Assembly (NCBI RefSeq): GCF_022201045.2
Contig: NC_068558.1
Location: forward strand, 2,418,001-2,482,000
Origin: Citrus sinensis
Taxonomy: Eukaryota; Streptophyta; Magnoliopsida; Sapindales; Rutaceae
DNA length: 64,000 nt
Direction of reading: 5' to 3'
The position numbers and the translations under genes are program-made. Position 1 is the first letter of the stretch. Each line of letters starts with the position of its first letter. Below the pieces are notes generated by a model, which was not told the origin of the DNA, did no database searches, and worked only from the letters and a program-made list of their open reading frames with translations. Shown here piece by piece: positions 11,687 to 27,726 of this stretch.

Positions 11687-11914
11687 CAGTAGTAGTATGA
11701 GTAATAATATAGTTATAAATTCTTGTATAAATTTATTTTGTATAAATTATGTGGTATTAATTTATTGATGGAATGAAAATATAAAATAATAAAAATAAAT
11801 TATATGATTAAAGAGATATTTAATTCAACTAATAAATTAATGATACATCAATTTATATGAAATATATTTATACAAGTATTTATAGCTTTATTATTACTTG
11901 TAACACTATTATTA
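11687..11914. mobile_element. Foldback MITE in the promoter region of copy C
   Basis: The arms at about 11687-11772 and 11823-11914 are inverted copies. Both contain GTAATAATA, then a TATAAAT block, then CTTGTATAAAT and further AT-rich sequence, at roughly 80 percent identity. The arms enclose about 50 bases. No reading frame is present and no clear target duplication was identified. It occupies most of the 660-base spacer between copies B and C, ending about 140 bases before the copy C start. Confidence 0.6.
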
Positions 11915-12052
11915 TATTAACAGAGACTGTGCGCGTTTAACAATTACAAATCAAAATGGAAAAGACACGTGGCAGCTAAAACCCGAGGAGAGTATACTAA
12001 AAAACTCACCTGAACTGAACAGAATCGATGAAAGCAACGCAAGAAAAAGAAA

Positions 12053-13962
12053 ATGGAGAGACTGAAGCAGTTGAGGCTAAACACGAGATGGGTCTCAACC
12101 GTAGCCAGCATCTGGATTCAGTGCACCAGCGGCTCCCTCTACACCTTCTCCATCTACTCTCCCGCTCTTAAAACCACCCAACACTACGACCAAACAACGC
12201 TCGACACCGTGTCCGTCTTCAAGGACATCGGCGCCAACACCGGCACTCTCTCCGGCGTCCTCTACACCTACTCCACATCGGATCATTCCTCCCATCACCC
12301 ACGGCAACAACGACTGACCCGTTTATTGGGGCCATGGGTAGTCCTCTTGGTGGGAGCGATTCAGTGCTTCGCGGGTTACTTCTTGATGTGGGCCTCCGTT
12401 GTGGGGTTAATTCCAAGGCCGCCGGTTCCAGTTATGTGCTTGTTTATGTTGTTTGCGGCTCACGGGATGACTTTTTTCAACACGGCTGATGTTGTCACTT
12501 CCGTGCGTAATTTTCCTACTTACAGTGGCACTGCCGTTGGCATTATGAAGGTGCTTTCTTATAGCCCTTAATTATCTGAGTAAACTTTGTCAAATCAGAA
12601 AATTTTCATAATTTAGATAACTTGTCAAAGGAAGGTTCAAAATTTTGAGAGATTTATTAGAGATTTAAGCAATTTTTACTTAGCAATATTCAACACGAAG
12701 TAATCTAATATTTATGGGATATGGAGAATTTATGTGAGTTCGTAATTATGCTATTTATTTGCTAGGGATTTGTTGGTCTAAGTGGTGCGATTTTGATCCA
12801 AGTATATCAGACATTTTTCAACAACAAACCCACTTCATATCTTCTGCTACTGGCTCTTTTGGCGAGTATAGACCCTTTGTTGCTTATGTGGTTTGTGAGA
12901 ATCTGCAACACAAACGAAGGGAATGAGAAGAAGCACCTGAACAGTTTTTCATTGATTGCTTTGATTGTTGCTGCTTATCTTATGGTTATTATAATATTGG
13001 AGCACATATTTGCTCTCCCATTTTTAGTGCGTGTTCTTACACTCATTTTGCTGCTGCTTTTGCTCGCCTCTCCTCTTTATGTTGCTATTAGAGTGCAGGG
13101 AAGCGACAGTGATAGGACTTCGGAGACCAGCTTTTGTGAAGAGGATGAGCTAACAGATGATCCCCATGAGATGCATGCTGAGAAGATGCATGTGAGACAA
13201 GATCCTGTTGGGTATCATCGTTTGCCTAGTGAGCCTGATGTAGGGACAGATACTAATGATGCAACGACTTCATTATGGGGAGGAGACCTTGACTTGTTGC
13301 AAGCAATCTGCACTTTGGAGTTCTGGATTTTGTCTTTCGCTATGGCATGTGGTATGGGCTCAGGACTTGCTACTGTGAATAACATCAGCCAGATAGGAGG
13401 ATCTCTTGGTTACTCAAGCTTTGAAACAAGTTCTTTGATTTCTTTGTGGAGCATCTGGAATTTTCTTGGCCGCTTTGGAGCTGGATATGTATCGGACTAT
13501 TTCCTACATGTTAAAGAATGGGCAAGGCCATTGTTCATGGTCATCACTCTTGCAGCAATGAGCATCGGTCATTTGATAATTGCATCTGGTTTGCCTGGTG
13601 CTCTGTATGCAGGTTCAGTTTTGGTGGGTGTTTGTTATGGCTCCCAATGGTCACTGATGCCCACAATTGCTTCTGAGATCTTTGGTGTACTACAAATGGG
13701 AACCATATTCAATACCATTACCATAGCCAATCCTGTTGGCTCTTATATTTTTTCGGTGAGAGTGGTTGGTTATATTTACGACAGGGAAGCATCAGGGGAA
13801 GGGAACAAATGCACTGGGACTCATTGCTTCATGTTATCTTTTTTTATCATGGGATCTGCCACCCTCTGTGGTTCTCTCGCCGCTTTTGGATTGTTTTTAC
13901 GGACAAAAAGGTTCTATAACGAGGTCATATTGAGAAGACTGCTACATTCAGTAAGGGAGTAA
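12053..13962 (+). CDS. Nodulin-like/NFD4-type MFS transporter, copy C (2 exons)
   Basis: The exons are 12053-12550 and 12766-13962, with the conserved phase-0 intron between IMK and GFVG; the product is 564 aa. The start gives MERLKQLRLNTRWVSTVAS. Nodulin-like signatures are present (SIWIQCTSGSLYTFSIYS, YDQTTLDTVSVFKDIG). The C-terminal MFS half has CGMGSGLATVNNISQIGGS and NFLGRFGAGYVSD. The central loop is the longest and most diverged of the three (it contains HEMHAEKMHVRQDP). This copy differs from A and B more than they differ from each other, which suggests the older split. The first exon is noticeably GC-richer than those of its neighbours. Function is inferred as membrane transport of an unknown substrate. 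Confidence 0.94.
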
Positions 13963-15358
13963 AATGTTTCTAAACACTTGTACGAAGATGATTTTGTGCC
14001 TGAGCCTGAAATTATGAGGGAATTGGATTGTGAATATGAAAGCCTCTGCTCTGGTTAAAAGGACAAGGGCATGTAAAGTTTGTAAACTGTATTATAGACA
14101 ACAAAATTAAAATATTGTATATATCCGCTGTTGTCCTGGCAAAGTATAAAAATGCATCCGATGTGGTGCTGCTCCCTACTGCAAATCCAATTAAATTTAT
14201 ATGGGTTGTGTGTGCATTTTTTTCAATATGATTAATGATTAGGTTGGATTAGGTTCATGTTAATGAGTTCATATAATCCATCCCAACTCAAGGGTAATAA
14301 AATTTATAGAAAATATAATGTCAATTATTAAATTTAAATAGCTAAATCTAATTTTGAATTCTTTTATATAAGGGAATCTTTTCAATTTCTCTTTGTTTAA
14401 ACTCGATATTATTGAATTATTAAGGTTTTAAATTCAGAAATCAAATCCAAATTTTCACTAAAAGTAAGTTAGATTAATATTCTAACATAACATTATGTTA
14501 CTTATTAATAGTGGTTGGGTATAATGGACAATATTTAATTTATAACGGAGTAAATTTATTTTAAATACTATTCGAATCTAATTTTTAAATACCAATTTTT
14601 TTTTTACTTTTATGTTTGAATTTTTTGTATTTTTAATTTTAATAAACTTGATCAACATATCCAGCCCAATTTAATGATTTAAAGATTTAATTGAACATGT
14701 TTGTTTTGTTAGATTGGATGGATTTATTCTCAATCCAATCAATAATGAATTGGATTTAATTTTCATAAGCCCCGATCTAATTCAACCCATGCCCACCTCT
14801 AGAATAGTAAACTGTTTGAGATTTTTCAATTCCTTTTTCCAAATATTTTTACCGACTTCATCAATTAAATTATTTGATGTATGTGATTTTTCTTTTCTTA
14901 TCTTTTCTAAAAATAATTATTAAAAAAAATCCTAAGAGAAGAGTGATCCTAAATGCATCAGCACCAACAGTTAACTGAACTGATTCGTTATTATCTAATT
15001 CAAAAAGAAGACCTTGATCGGCCCACGAGACAATTGATCCTATTAAAAAATAATAATAATAATAAAAAAGAAGAAGACCCTGATATTGTCTCGCAGGGGT
15101 ATTTTAGTCCATAAATGTGAAGCCCAAAGCCCAAGCCCAAGCCTGCCAACTGATTGAGACTTGGCCCAAATTCTGGCTCAGCTTATTCTGAAATCCGAAA
15201 TCCGAAATCCGAAACCGAAAGATAGTATGATATACGAATACCAAAAACATCTGTCGTAATCTTATATAATAATTGGGGAGGCAGCCATTAGTAATTTTAA
15301 CGCCTAACTTCAATTTACTTTTTCTTTTTTTTAAAAAAAAAATCCATTGATATTAGAA
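13963..15358. other. Intergenic DNA with transposon-like remnants
   Basis: The first 150 bases are the likely 3' UTR of copy C. From about 14220 to 14800 the sequence contains scattered TTGGATTGG-like and CCAATCC-like inverted motifs, ending near GCCCACCTCTAG at about 14790-14802. That ending resembles the end of hAT-type elements common in plants, but no matching left end was confirmed. No coding region was recognised. The last few hundred bases lead into the ELF5-like gene. Confidence 0.4.
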
Positions 15359-15390
15359 TTAGAGAGAGAGAGAGAGAGAGAGCGAGAGAG
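15359..15390. repeat. GA microsatellite in the ELF5-like 5' UTR
   Basis: A run of AG dinucleotides with one C interruption lies about 120-150 bases before the ELF5-like start codon. GA repeats in plant 5' leaders are common and can bind BPC-type GAGA factors; that role here is an inference. Confidence 0.7.
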
Positions 15391-15508
15391 TTTCTTCCGC
15401 ACCAGCTGCATCGTTTCGTGGTTGCAGTTCGTAGGGCCGACTTCCGATTTGGGTTAGATTGAAAACAGAAGACACAAGAAGGAAGAGTCGTTTTGGAGCG
15501 ATAAGAAG

Positions 15509-18500
15509 ATGAAGACTACCAAAGGAGGCAAAGTGATGAACCCTACCGACGCCTATCGTAAAGAGCTCCGTAAAAAGGAACTCAAAAGGGTAACTTTTCT
15601 CTATCTCTATCTCTGTCTATTATTTTCATTTTTTTAAATTTCAATCCATTGTTCATATGGCTGAAATTAGTCGACATAAGCTCGCGTGGATTTATTTATA
15701 CTTAGAATTTGCTTAATTTGAGCAACTTTTACTTTTGACCTTAGCATTGTTTATTATTCAGATTGTTAAATTTATTTTCTTTTAGAAGTCAGGAAATTTA
15801 CATTAAACAATAGGGCCTGTTAATTAATTTTGTATGATTCCACTTAAGGAACTATAAGTCAATGAAACGTGAACTGGGCTATGCTTCACTGGAGGGAATA
15901 AGCGTGATATTTAGAAGCTGGTGGATAATTTACAGCTTATGCGGTTGTGGGCTTAGTGTGCATGGGTTAAGTTCTTGCTTGAATGTTTCTGATTTTTACA
16001 TTATTTGTCTGACAGAACAAGAAAGAAAGAAAGAAGGTTAGGGAGGTAGGGATTTTGAAGAAAGATCCAGAACAAATCCGGGAGCAGATTGAGAAGTTGG
16101 AAATGATGAGTAAGTCGTTATCTGTTTTAACATTTCTGATCAAGTGGCCTTTGAGGTTGTGCGGCTATTTTGAGCTAAAAGTTCTTGTTAATTTCACTAG
16201 TATTGAAATGTTGATTTTTTTCTTTAATTTTTCAATGGGATTTTCTATAACTGCAAGTTACCACATTCCTTGCTGGGTTCGCACGTGGTGATTCCCTTTG
16301 CAATTTTAATGTTTAATGTATTCTTTTCTGTAATATTATCTCATTTAATTCACCAAGCTTTTTAAATGGATTGTTTCAGAGGCGGATGGTGCTTTGGACA
16401 AAGCTAGGAAACACAAGAAGAGACAACTTGAGGACACACTTAATCTTGTTCTGAAGAAACGGAAGGTAATGATCATAACTCATAAGTCATAACTCAGATT
16501 TCTTAAGCACCAATGCATCCCTGCTAACCACACACAGTCAAACATAGTTGGGACTGATCTAATCTAAACATCAATAGGCTAAGATTATTTAGAAATTCAG
16601 ATTGCAAATATCTAAGGGTAGAAGCTTCTAGGTTTGATATATTACTTCAACAGGTAACTTATAGGGGCTAGGCCCTTATATGTATTTATGTACTTTAAAG
16701 TATCTGTGGCTTAATGTTTCCATTTATTTTATAAGCATCATCTGATGATTCGTTGCCTAATCATGAATTACAATGGCCCTTGTAATTCTATTGACAGGAG
16801 CTTCAAGAAAAGATGAAGGAGAAGGGTGAGACTCCAGTCATGTTTAGGTGAAAAAGGCCTTTCTTCCTTATCTAATCTTGTTTCTGGTTGAACTTTTCGA
16901 TTTAACATCCATTTGTTTTGTTTAAAAACTGTAGTTTCTCTTATGCTGCAGTCACTTAGGACCTCCTCGACGAAGAACTGCTGAAGAAGAAGAGAGAGCT
17001 AAGCACCCAAAGCCAGAAGTAAGCTCTGCTGTTTTCTGATTAATACTTGCTCTTCTGCTTACTGCTGAACCTTTGTGTTTTGTCTGTTTATTTATTTACC
17101 TTGTTTGTATTGCAGGACTCTGCTTACTATCACCCTACGCTGAATCCTACCGGGGCTCCACCACCTGGAAAGCCTCCAATGTATCTATCCTCAATAGGTG
17201 TGCTTCTTCTTCCATCCGTCTAATTTTCTGCTCAAGTACATAAACTTATTTGCTAAGATCTCACACGATCTCTCACACTTGGAAGTCTGTTTTTACTGTG
17301 TTCTGCAGGGCCTAGAATTCCCTTATCTAGTGATGAGGCATCATCTTCAAAAACAGAATCAGATGATGTTGCTTTGCCCGTACCACCTCCACCTCCTCCG
17401 TTGCCAGATTCTGGAAGATTAGGCTCTGGGGATGGCTCTGTCATCCCTGCATCTTTGCCTTTACCACCTCCACCTCCCCCGCCAAAGCCCCCAACGTCTG
17501 CTGGTGCAAACTTGGGTATGTCATTGCCTCCACCACCTTTACCACCACCACCTCCTGGTCCCCCACCCAAAGATCTAGTTGCAGGTCAACCTCCGCTTCC
17601 TCCTTCCCAACCCCTCCAACAGTCGGTGCAGCCACCTCCACCTGGCATGAGTGGAAGTGAAAGGGAGGGAAGTCTGTCTGCATTGTCAGATGACTCAATC
17701 TTCAAGGCATCAGCTCAGGTTAGCTCTTTGTCATCCATCTAATTTGGTATCCCATCTTAAGAAGTTTAAAAATTTAATGAAGCATATTATTGGAAATATA
17801 GATACTGTAATGGTCAAGTATTTGGTTGATTTTCTAGGCCGGAGGGAATATACTTGGTTATATCTGAAAACCCAACTAATGACTGTTCTTTTGAAAAATG
17901 CTGATGCCTCCTTTTTGTTATCATTTAGGTGCCTTCCACGCTTCCACCACCCCCTCCCCCACCTGGGATGCCTCAAAAGTCACCAAATACTGAGTCTGGA
18001 GGTACTGCTTCCGAAGCTGATGGCAATAACCTGTCAACAACAACGGATCTTCCTAAAATGGTTCCTCCGCCACCACCTCCGAGGCAGCAGCCCACTGTGC
18101 CTGGACCTGGCTTGATGCCCAGTGTGCCGGCTGATGTATTGCCTCCTGGATTATCAAGTTTTCCCCCGCCTCCACCTCCACCTCCGTTAGACATGCGCCC
18201 GCCGTTATCTGCTCCTGGAATTCCTGGAGGAGCTAACCATCCTGGTATGATGGTCCCACTCGTTCCAAGGCCACCATATGGTCCTCCCCCAATGATGAGG
18301 CCACCACTTCCACCTGGTCCTCCTCCCACCTTGCAAGAAGGTGAATATGCTGCTAATAGGCCGACAGTGCCTCAGAAGCCATCATATGTAAAATCTGCTG
18401 CTCCAACTGTTGTCAAGAGACCACTAGCACAGCACACGCCAGAACTTACTGCTATGGTGAGTAATTTCCCTCTTCAATTAATATATTGAATTTCTGTTTT

Positions 18501-19012
18501 ATTGCAGACCGTACTTATATATATATATATATCATAAATTGGTCAAAATTCAAATTTTCTTTTTCTATATTATGAAAAGTTTCTCTTATGATGAGGAGCT
18601 TGCATAAGTCTGTGGAATCTTTTTCTAAAAATTTGGGAAGTTGCTATGTCATAAAGGTGTGAATTGCAGTGCAGAAGCTTATTTTATATGAATTATCAAC
18701 ACTGTAATTTTGGTTTAGCCAGGAAGCTTTGCTTTCTTGTTTGTACTACTACTATATATTTGAACCTAATGTTCTGTTTGGATTCAGGTTCCTGCGTCTG
18801 TTAGGGTCCGGAGAGAAACTGCCCTCCCAAAAGCCAAGCCAAAGCCTTCAGTGTCAACCACTGTAACTACCATTCAGCCGGCTACTGCACCAGTAGTGAG
18901 GCAAGAATCAATAGCCTGCTCGGCAGCACCCAAGTCTCAGGGCAAGAGCATTGATGACTCATATATGGCATTTTTGGAGGACATGAAAGCACTGGGTGCA
19001 CTTGATAGTTGA
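15509..19012 (+). CDS. ELF5: ELF5/WBP11-type proline-rich nuclear protein (9 exons)
   Basis: The exons are 15509-15589, 16016-16109, 16380-16465, 16798-16847, 16952-17018, 17116-17197, 17309-17718, 17929-18456 and 18788-19012; they sum to 1623 nt, or 540 aa. The N-terminus [20 protein letters not shown] and the lysine-rich segment with [16 protein letters not shown] are the hallmark of the Wbp11/ELF5/Saf1 domain. The [14 protein letters not shown] stretch follows, then [20 protein letters not shown]. Exons 7 and 8 encode long poly-proline tracts, which in WBP11 bind WW domains and PP1. In animals WBP11 is a spliceosome-associated protein. In Arabidopsis ELF5 is a nuclear protein needed for normal FLC expression and flowering time. 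The C-terminus [19 protein letters not shown] is intact. No break was seen. The symbol is by family resemblance. Confidence 0.93.
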
Positions 19013-19037
19013 TTTAATTTATAGCCTGACCTTCTCA

Positions 19038-19115
19038 AAAAAAAAAAAAAAAAAAAAATAGCTTGACAATGTACAAGGTAATGAAGAGCCATGGGGGGGG
19101 GGGGGGGGGAAAAAA
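19038..19115. repeat. Homopolymer runs downstream of ELF5
   Basis: A run of about 22 A residues is followed, some 35 bases later, by 17 consecutive G residues at 19093-19109 and then A residues. The G-run is unusual for this AT-rich genome. It could also be an assembly or sequencing artefact. The A-run lies where a 3' UTR end would be expected. Confidence 0.7.
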
Positions 19116-19801
19116 ATCTGTATGCAAGCTATCCTAAAGCGGAAATACGTTTTGTTGCTGCTAGCCTTAGTTTATTTCTTTCCCTTATTTGTTTAGGAAC
19201 TTACCTGTGTATCATCGATTATCAATTCATCATTTCTATTGCTCAGGTGTTTTTATGTTGGAGTTCTTGAGGTGGGAGTAAAGTTGCCCTACTTTTCTTG
19301 AATGATTGACCTAACAAATGTATCAGCTTTTGATAAAGCTACAATTGTATGAGATCGAAATAAAAAAAAAAAATTAATAATAATAATACTTATACCGGCA
19401 TTTCATTCACTCTTCCGAGAATTGCTAACTTTTCAATATGCATTTCTTCGGGGGGCCACTGAATCTAGGTCAACGTTTTGAAAACAGATGCATGGAGGAC
19501 GGTTTGAGAGAACTCTTCCGCTTATATCAAGATCCTGTGAATCTGAGAATGATGTGGCTGCGCTGGCATTATACTGTTTTCAATACGGGTTTGAGAAACT
19601 CTATGAAGTAAATAAATGACTTTTTATTGGAAATCAAAATCATATCAGCTCAGCGTAGGGGTAAAAAATGAAACATGAAGAAACAGCAATATGAACATAT
19701 TTTCACATGCATAGATATTATCATCCAATGTCAGTCTTGCTTAGTAATTTACAAGTGAAGTGAGAATTCCCCTTTTTTGCTTCCTTGTGACGTGTCGTGA
19801 G
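19116..19801. other. 3' flank of ELF5 and upstream of the HIPL pseudogene
   Basis: It is probably partly the ELF5 3' UTR. No other gene or repeat boundary was recognised. Confidence 0.4.
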
Positions 19802-22800
19802 ATGAGCGTTGGTGCTATTTTCCTGTTTTCTGTGCTGTTATTCCCCTTTACCAGAAACTTCTCATCTTGTGCTTCGTGTACTAATTCAAGTGGGTAATTC
19901 TCTGTCTGTGAGCCTATTTCTAATTGTCTGCTGCGGTTGCTGGTCTAATCTAATCGGAACTTTGCTCCCCATGTTATGCAACAGAGGTGCTTGAGAGCCT
20001 TTTGAAATTCTGTTCTTACAACACCAAGTGCCTCCTGTGGCTCTACTAAAGATGGGCATTTGCAGCAGCTATTTTCAGACTAGAACGCCTCCATTCCAGC
20101 ATGTGCCTCTCTGTTAAACTTAGTCTTATGTTCAGTTACGGTAAGCCTCCTAGTCTTGTGTTCGGTTACGGTAAGCCTCCTCAACCCAAAATGATTCCTT
20201 CGTGATTTTAGACAAAGTAAATATATGCATGTTTTTCTTCTGGATGTAAAATATAAATATCAGTTTTCTTCTTTTGTGCTAGTATCTTTGTATACGTCAC
20301 ATGAAGACATGTGATCGATTTGCTGCTGACTTACATGAAAAGGAGTCAGTCCACCGCAGTAACGTGTCTGTTGTCGGCAGCTCCACATTTTTGGAGAAAC
20401 CAACCCAGTCCCAAGCTAGTACTTCAACTGAATTTTGCACAAAGTTGTGGGATACATATGGTGATAGATCTCTAGATGATGCAAAGTTGCAGCTTAATAC
20501 TAAACCTGTTTCAAAGTATAACATAGAAACTCAACCTCCAGCTGGTGTTTGCCTCGAGAAAATAGGAAATTTGGAGCGCATATTGATTTTGCTCCCAATC
20601 GCGTCTTTTTATCTGATCAGCAAGGTAGTGTATGGTTGGCAAATGTTCCTGATGAGGGATCTAATGGGATTCTGGGGATTGCCGAATCCAACCCATTTTT
20701 AGACTTGATGAAGTGCCCTTTGATACTGAGCGCGGTGTAGTGGGTGTGGCATTTCATCCAAACTCAGGGAAAATGGCCGCTTCTTTTTGTCATTCAACCG
20801 TGATAAAATGAGACAGCCAGGATGCTCTGGGAGACGTGCATGTAATACCGGTGTGGATTGTATTGGTGCTTATAATGGAGTATGCATATGTCAGCATCAC
20901 ACTATTATTTCTGAGTTTACTGCGAATGATACTACATCAAAGCCTCTTCTCTTAAATTCTATCTAAGCAAATTCTAACTAGATTTTTGTAAACGGGACTT
21001 CCCTTTAGTGGAGGTCATGCGGGTCAAATTCTTTTTGACTTGCAGATGGGTATTTATACCTTATGATTGCGGACGGTTCACATAGAGGCGGCGATCCTTA
21101 CATTTTGCTCAGAACAAGAAATCTTTGCTCGGAAAGATTCTGAGAATTGATGTAGATCACATACCAACTATGTCTCCCAGCTACTTTTTCATTTTTTTGT
21201 TCTTAGATCTTTTTGTTACTTCATTACAATCTTTTAATCCAAGATATCAAGTCTGTGTATTTTAGATTAGCAGCTGCTGAATCACAAATCCGCAGAGCAT
21301 GTTGCTGTGAACACTTCTATCATTATGGAAGTAGTTGCAAATTAGAAAATGTGAATAGATGGAAGTTGGCTCAGTTTCACTATAGTAAGTGATGATTATG
21401 TAAATTTTATACATAGAGACAAACTCATTTTGATGTGCTAAGCATGAGAAAGGGGATGCCTTCAGTTCTAGTTTTGGTGATTGAATTTGATGCCAGCAGC
21501 CAGTGATACTGCTATTCTTGGTATTGTCAGCTCTTTAAATTATCTGCTGTGTAAGCTGAGCTTAACTGATCTATAACTTTTCGGAATGTGTATTAACTTC
21601 AAAATATTACTAGGTGCGAGGGAAATCAATGAGCTTGGCCTATGGGGAACTTATTCTATAACAAAAGATAATCCATTTATAGCTGATAAAGAGCAGCAGC
21701 CAGAGATCTGGGCCTTGGGTTTTAAAAATCCAAGGCGATGCAGTTTTGATGCTGAAAGGCCAACGCACTTACTTTGTGGCGATGCTGGATAGGTTTGGAG
21801 ATTCCTCTTCTTTACTAATGTTTGGTGTATCTTGCAATCTCCTAATCGTTTTGCTTTGTATTCTTTCCGGAATTTCTAGTTTACTATTGTATAATTTGCA
21901 ACAAGGTTTATTCATTATTTTATTAGGTTTGACCACCATCAAGAATGCATATGTTTTGTAGTCCTAATGTACTTTTGGGTCACATTATAAGACATTAATC
22001 TAGTCAATTCTTGAGTTGTTTCTTTTCTTTAAACCGTAATTTAATTTACTCTTTTGATTTAGGATCAATATAAAGAGGTTACAAAGGCGGAAATTATGGG
22101 TGGTGAGTTCATGAGGGCCCTTGCTTTTCCATCCGGCAAAGTCTCCAGGAGGAAACATCTCTCCTAGCTCCATAAATCCCATTTTTCCAGTAAAGTGTTG
22201 TTACCATTCTGATATAGATAATAATGTTCGATCTGCCTCCATGGCAGCCTCTTATTTTTATTGGTCAATGACTGATCCATGCATGTATGGTATGTCAATA
22301 TTTATGCCAATTTGGGAAAGAAAAAAAAAATTCCCCAATGAGGCTCAATCAAAATTTCCCTTTTTGAATCCTAGTGCACAAGATGTATATATAAGCTTTT
22401 GCTTTTAACCATCTTACTAGTAAATTAAATTTCCAGGTATTTGTATTCGGATTCGTATGCAGGAGCTTTATGGGCAGGCATTGAGGATCCTGTAAACAGT
22501 GGAAACTTCACCACTAGCAAAGTTGCTTTGAGATGTGCTCATAACTCTCAGATTGATGTAGGTTTGTGGCAGGAAGTCCTCTGCCTGAACTCGCTTATGT
22601 TTTCTCTCATTTGCTGAAGACAATAAGAAGGATATTTATATGCTGGTCTGGTTATATTGGAACCACTTTAAGGTAAAGTATATTTTTATAACTACACGAT
22701 TAAAGTTATAATGAAGTTTTTATTATTTATCACTTTATGTATGTGACTATGATTCGTGTTTTATCTTAAAGCAACTCCAAGATAGTTATAACCTTATATG

Positions 22801-22865
22801 CTAATAAGCACAAGTGTATATAGAATTGCACGGCCAAGCCGCTGCAATTTAACAATTTACATGTC
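19802..22865 (+). pseudogene. HIPL pseudogene, seven-exon remains
   Basis: All seven exons of a HIPL gene can be traced in order against the intact gene at 24599-27726. Exon 1 (19802-19889) still reads MSVGAIFLFSVLLFPFTRNF and ends with a good donor. Exon 2 lies near 19984-20120, exon 3 at about 20287-20945, exon 4 at about 21050-21180 and exon 5 at about 21610-21790 (INELGLWGTYSITKDNPF). Exon 6 lies at about 22063-22290 and exon 7 at about 22438-22865 (SGNFTTSKVALRCAHNS, then a CNLT-like end). Exon 2 changes frame, exon 3 has lost a middle section and changes frame, and exon 6 has several frame changes. Exon 7 is interrupted by about 150 bases of AT-rich sequence at about 22680-22826. The protein is not made. 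In life it would have been a secreted GSDH-domain protein. Confidence 0.88.
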
Positions 22866-24598
22866 CGGATGAACATTAGGACAAGTCAATGATAATTAAG
22901 TTATTATAAAATAATAATTTATTTATTCGGGAAATTAGTGTCCGAATCTTCTCTTGGTTTAGTCTATGCTTATTTTAAATGAATAAAAAATGACTTGTGT
23001 TTAGGCCAAACATGACATGACAATCACACGAACGGAAACATGGAGACAAGTCGGTGATAGTTACGAGATCCTGTGGAAAATTTCTATTTGGTGTGGCGTG
23101 ACGACACACGCGAAGATTTTCAGGCGATAGCCTAATTAATATAGCATTATTGATTACTAACATGTAACCTAACAAGGCCAAATTAAATAATTAAAGAGAT
23201 TCTCTGAGCTTTATTAATAAATTAATAGGCTATTATTTAACTTTTTGGATTTATATTTACCTTAACTAGGGAAAGTGAGGGGTTGTGGTCACTGGTCAGT
23301 AATGGCAACGTAGTAGTTTTATTAAAAATGTTGTTACTTTTGTCTAAGGGAAACAGAAAGTCAGCATCTTTATTGAAGTAGACCGAAACATGGGACCTTT
23401 CTGTAATAAGGCAATTACTGGCAAGTAAACGTAAAAAGTCAACTTAAAAATCAAGTGGTGAATTGATGGGGTAACAAACTCCCTGCTCTTCATAGTTATC
23501 CATCTGTTTATTTTGTGTTGATCAAACGATTAGATGTGTTAAAAGGTTTTATTGGTCAGAACATGGATAATTTTTTTTTTTTTAAGTACCAAATATTTTT
23601 TACATGCACCAGGGTGAATTAATATCTATGACTAGTCAAAGCCTAAAAAGAGAGAAGGACACTGTGAGTCAGTGATTAGAAAAAAAAAAGATTAAAATAA
23701 CTGTTGGAAGTTGGAACCAACCAGCATGTGAAACCAAGAAGGCAAGAGGCAGAAGAAGCTTCTCTATTAATTGTGTTGTCTCTTTTTCAATACTTTAACA
23801 GCCACTTCCTCACTTAATAAATGTTAGTGCATCATTTAGAATTATAAAAAAAAAAAAAAGTCAATGCATGCTTTGACCAATTTATTACTATATTATTTAC
23901 AACTAGATAATGTTGTCTGACATTGGTTGTCTGTTTCTTCTGGTTTTGATGCTATCGCCTTCTATTTTAATACCTTTTTTTGGCTCTCTCTTTTAATTGA
24001 TAAATTTAAGTGGCAAAACCATGGTTTGTGGCTTGTGTTTAAAAAACATTGAACCCGTTAGTGCAATCAACCGAGATCCGAATATGCAACTTGGTTTTGT
24101 GGGAAAAACAAGTGGGTGTTTTTCTTCTCAACCACCCCATTAAAGAAGTTTATTCAAAGGTCAACTATGTGGACTGCCCAAAATGGCTTTCTGTATTTGA
24201 TTTAAAGCTATTATGGATAGGTGGTCTTTATCCATGGAGTTTAAAAAAGAAAATGACAAAAGCTTGTAAGAAAGAGAGAGATAAAATCAACTTTCCTTTC
24301 GGCAGTTGATATTTAAAGAGATAAAGAATGAAAAGGGGTTTGAAAATGGTGTTTCTTCTGGAAGCTGAGCTGAAGAAATTTTTTTAATATTTTGAGGGGG
24401 AGCACTATTTAGGAGTTGGTACTGGGAAGAATGTTTGAAAACCAACAAAACTTATGAATGTAAACCATAATCTTTTTGGTATTCTTCAGCCAACCAAACG
24501 ATTTTGCTTGCTTGTTAAGAGATGGGCCTGCAATAGATTGACAAAGTGAAGGGGTGTTATATCTGTAACGTCTGTTCATCTCTGTCCATTTGGTGGAG
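22866..24598. other. Intergenic DNA upstream of HIPL
   Basis: AT-rich sequence without recognisable genes. Reading frames here (for example 24049-24309) lack family resemblance. The final few hundred bases should hold the HIPL promoter and 5' UTR, but no clear TATA box was chosen. Confidence 0.4.

Positions 24599-27726
<3,128 letters not shown>

Noticed and set aside
17253-18329. Long minus-strand frames rich in glycine opposite ELF5
   Set aside because: They are the antisense of proline-coding exons and share no start, splice or family features; the plus-strand gene explains them.
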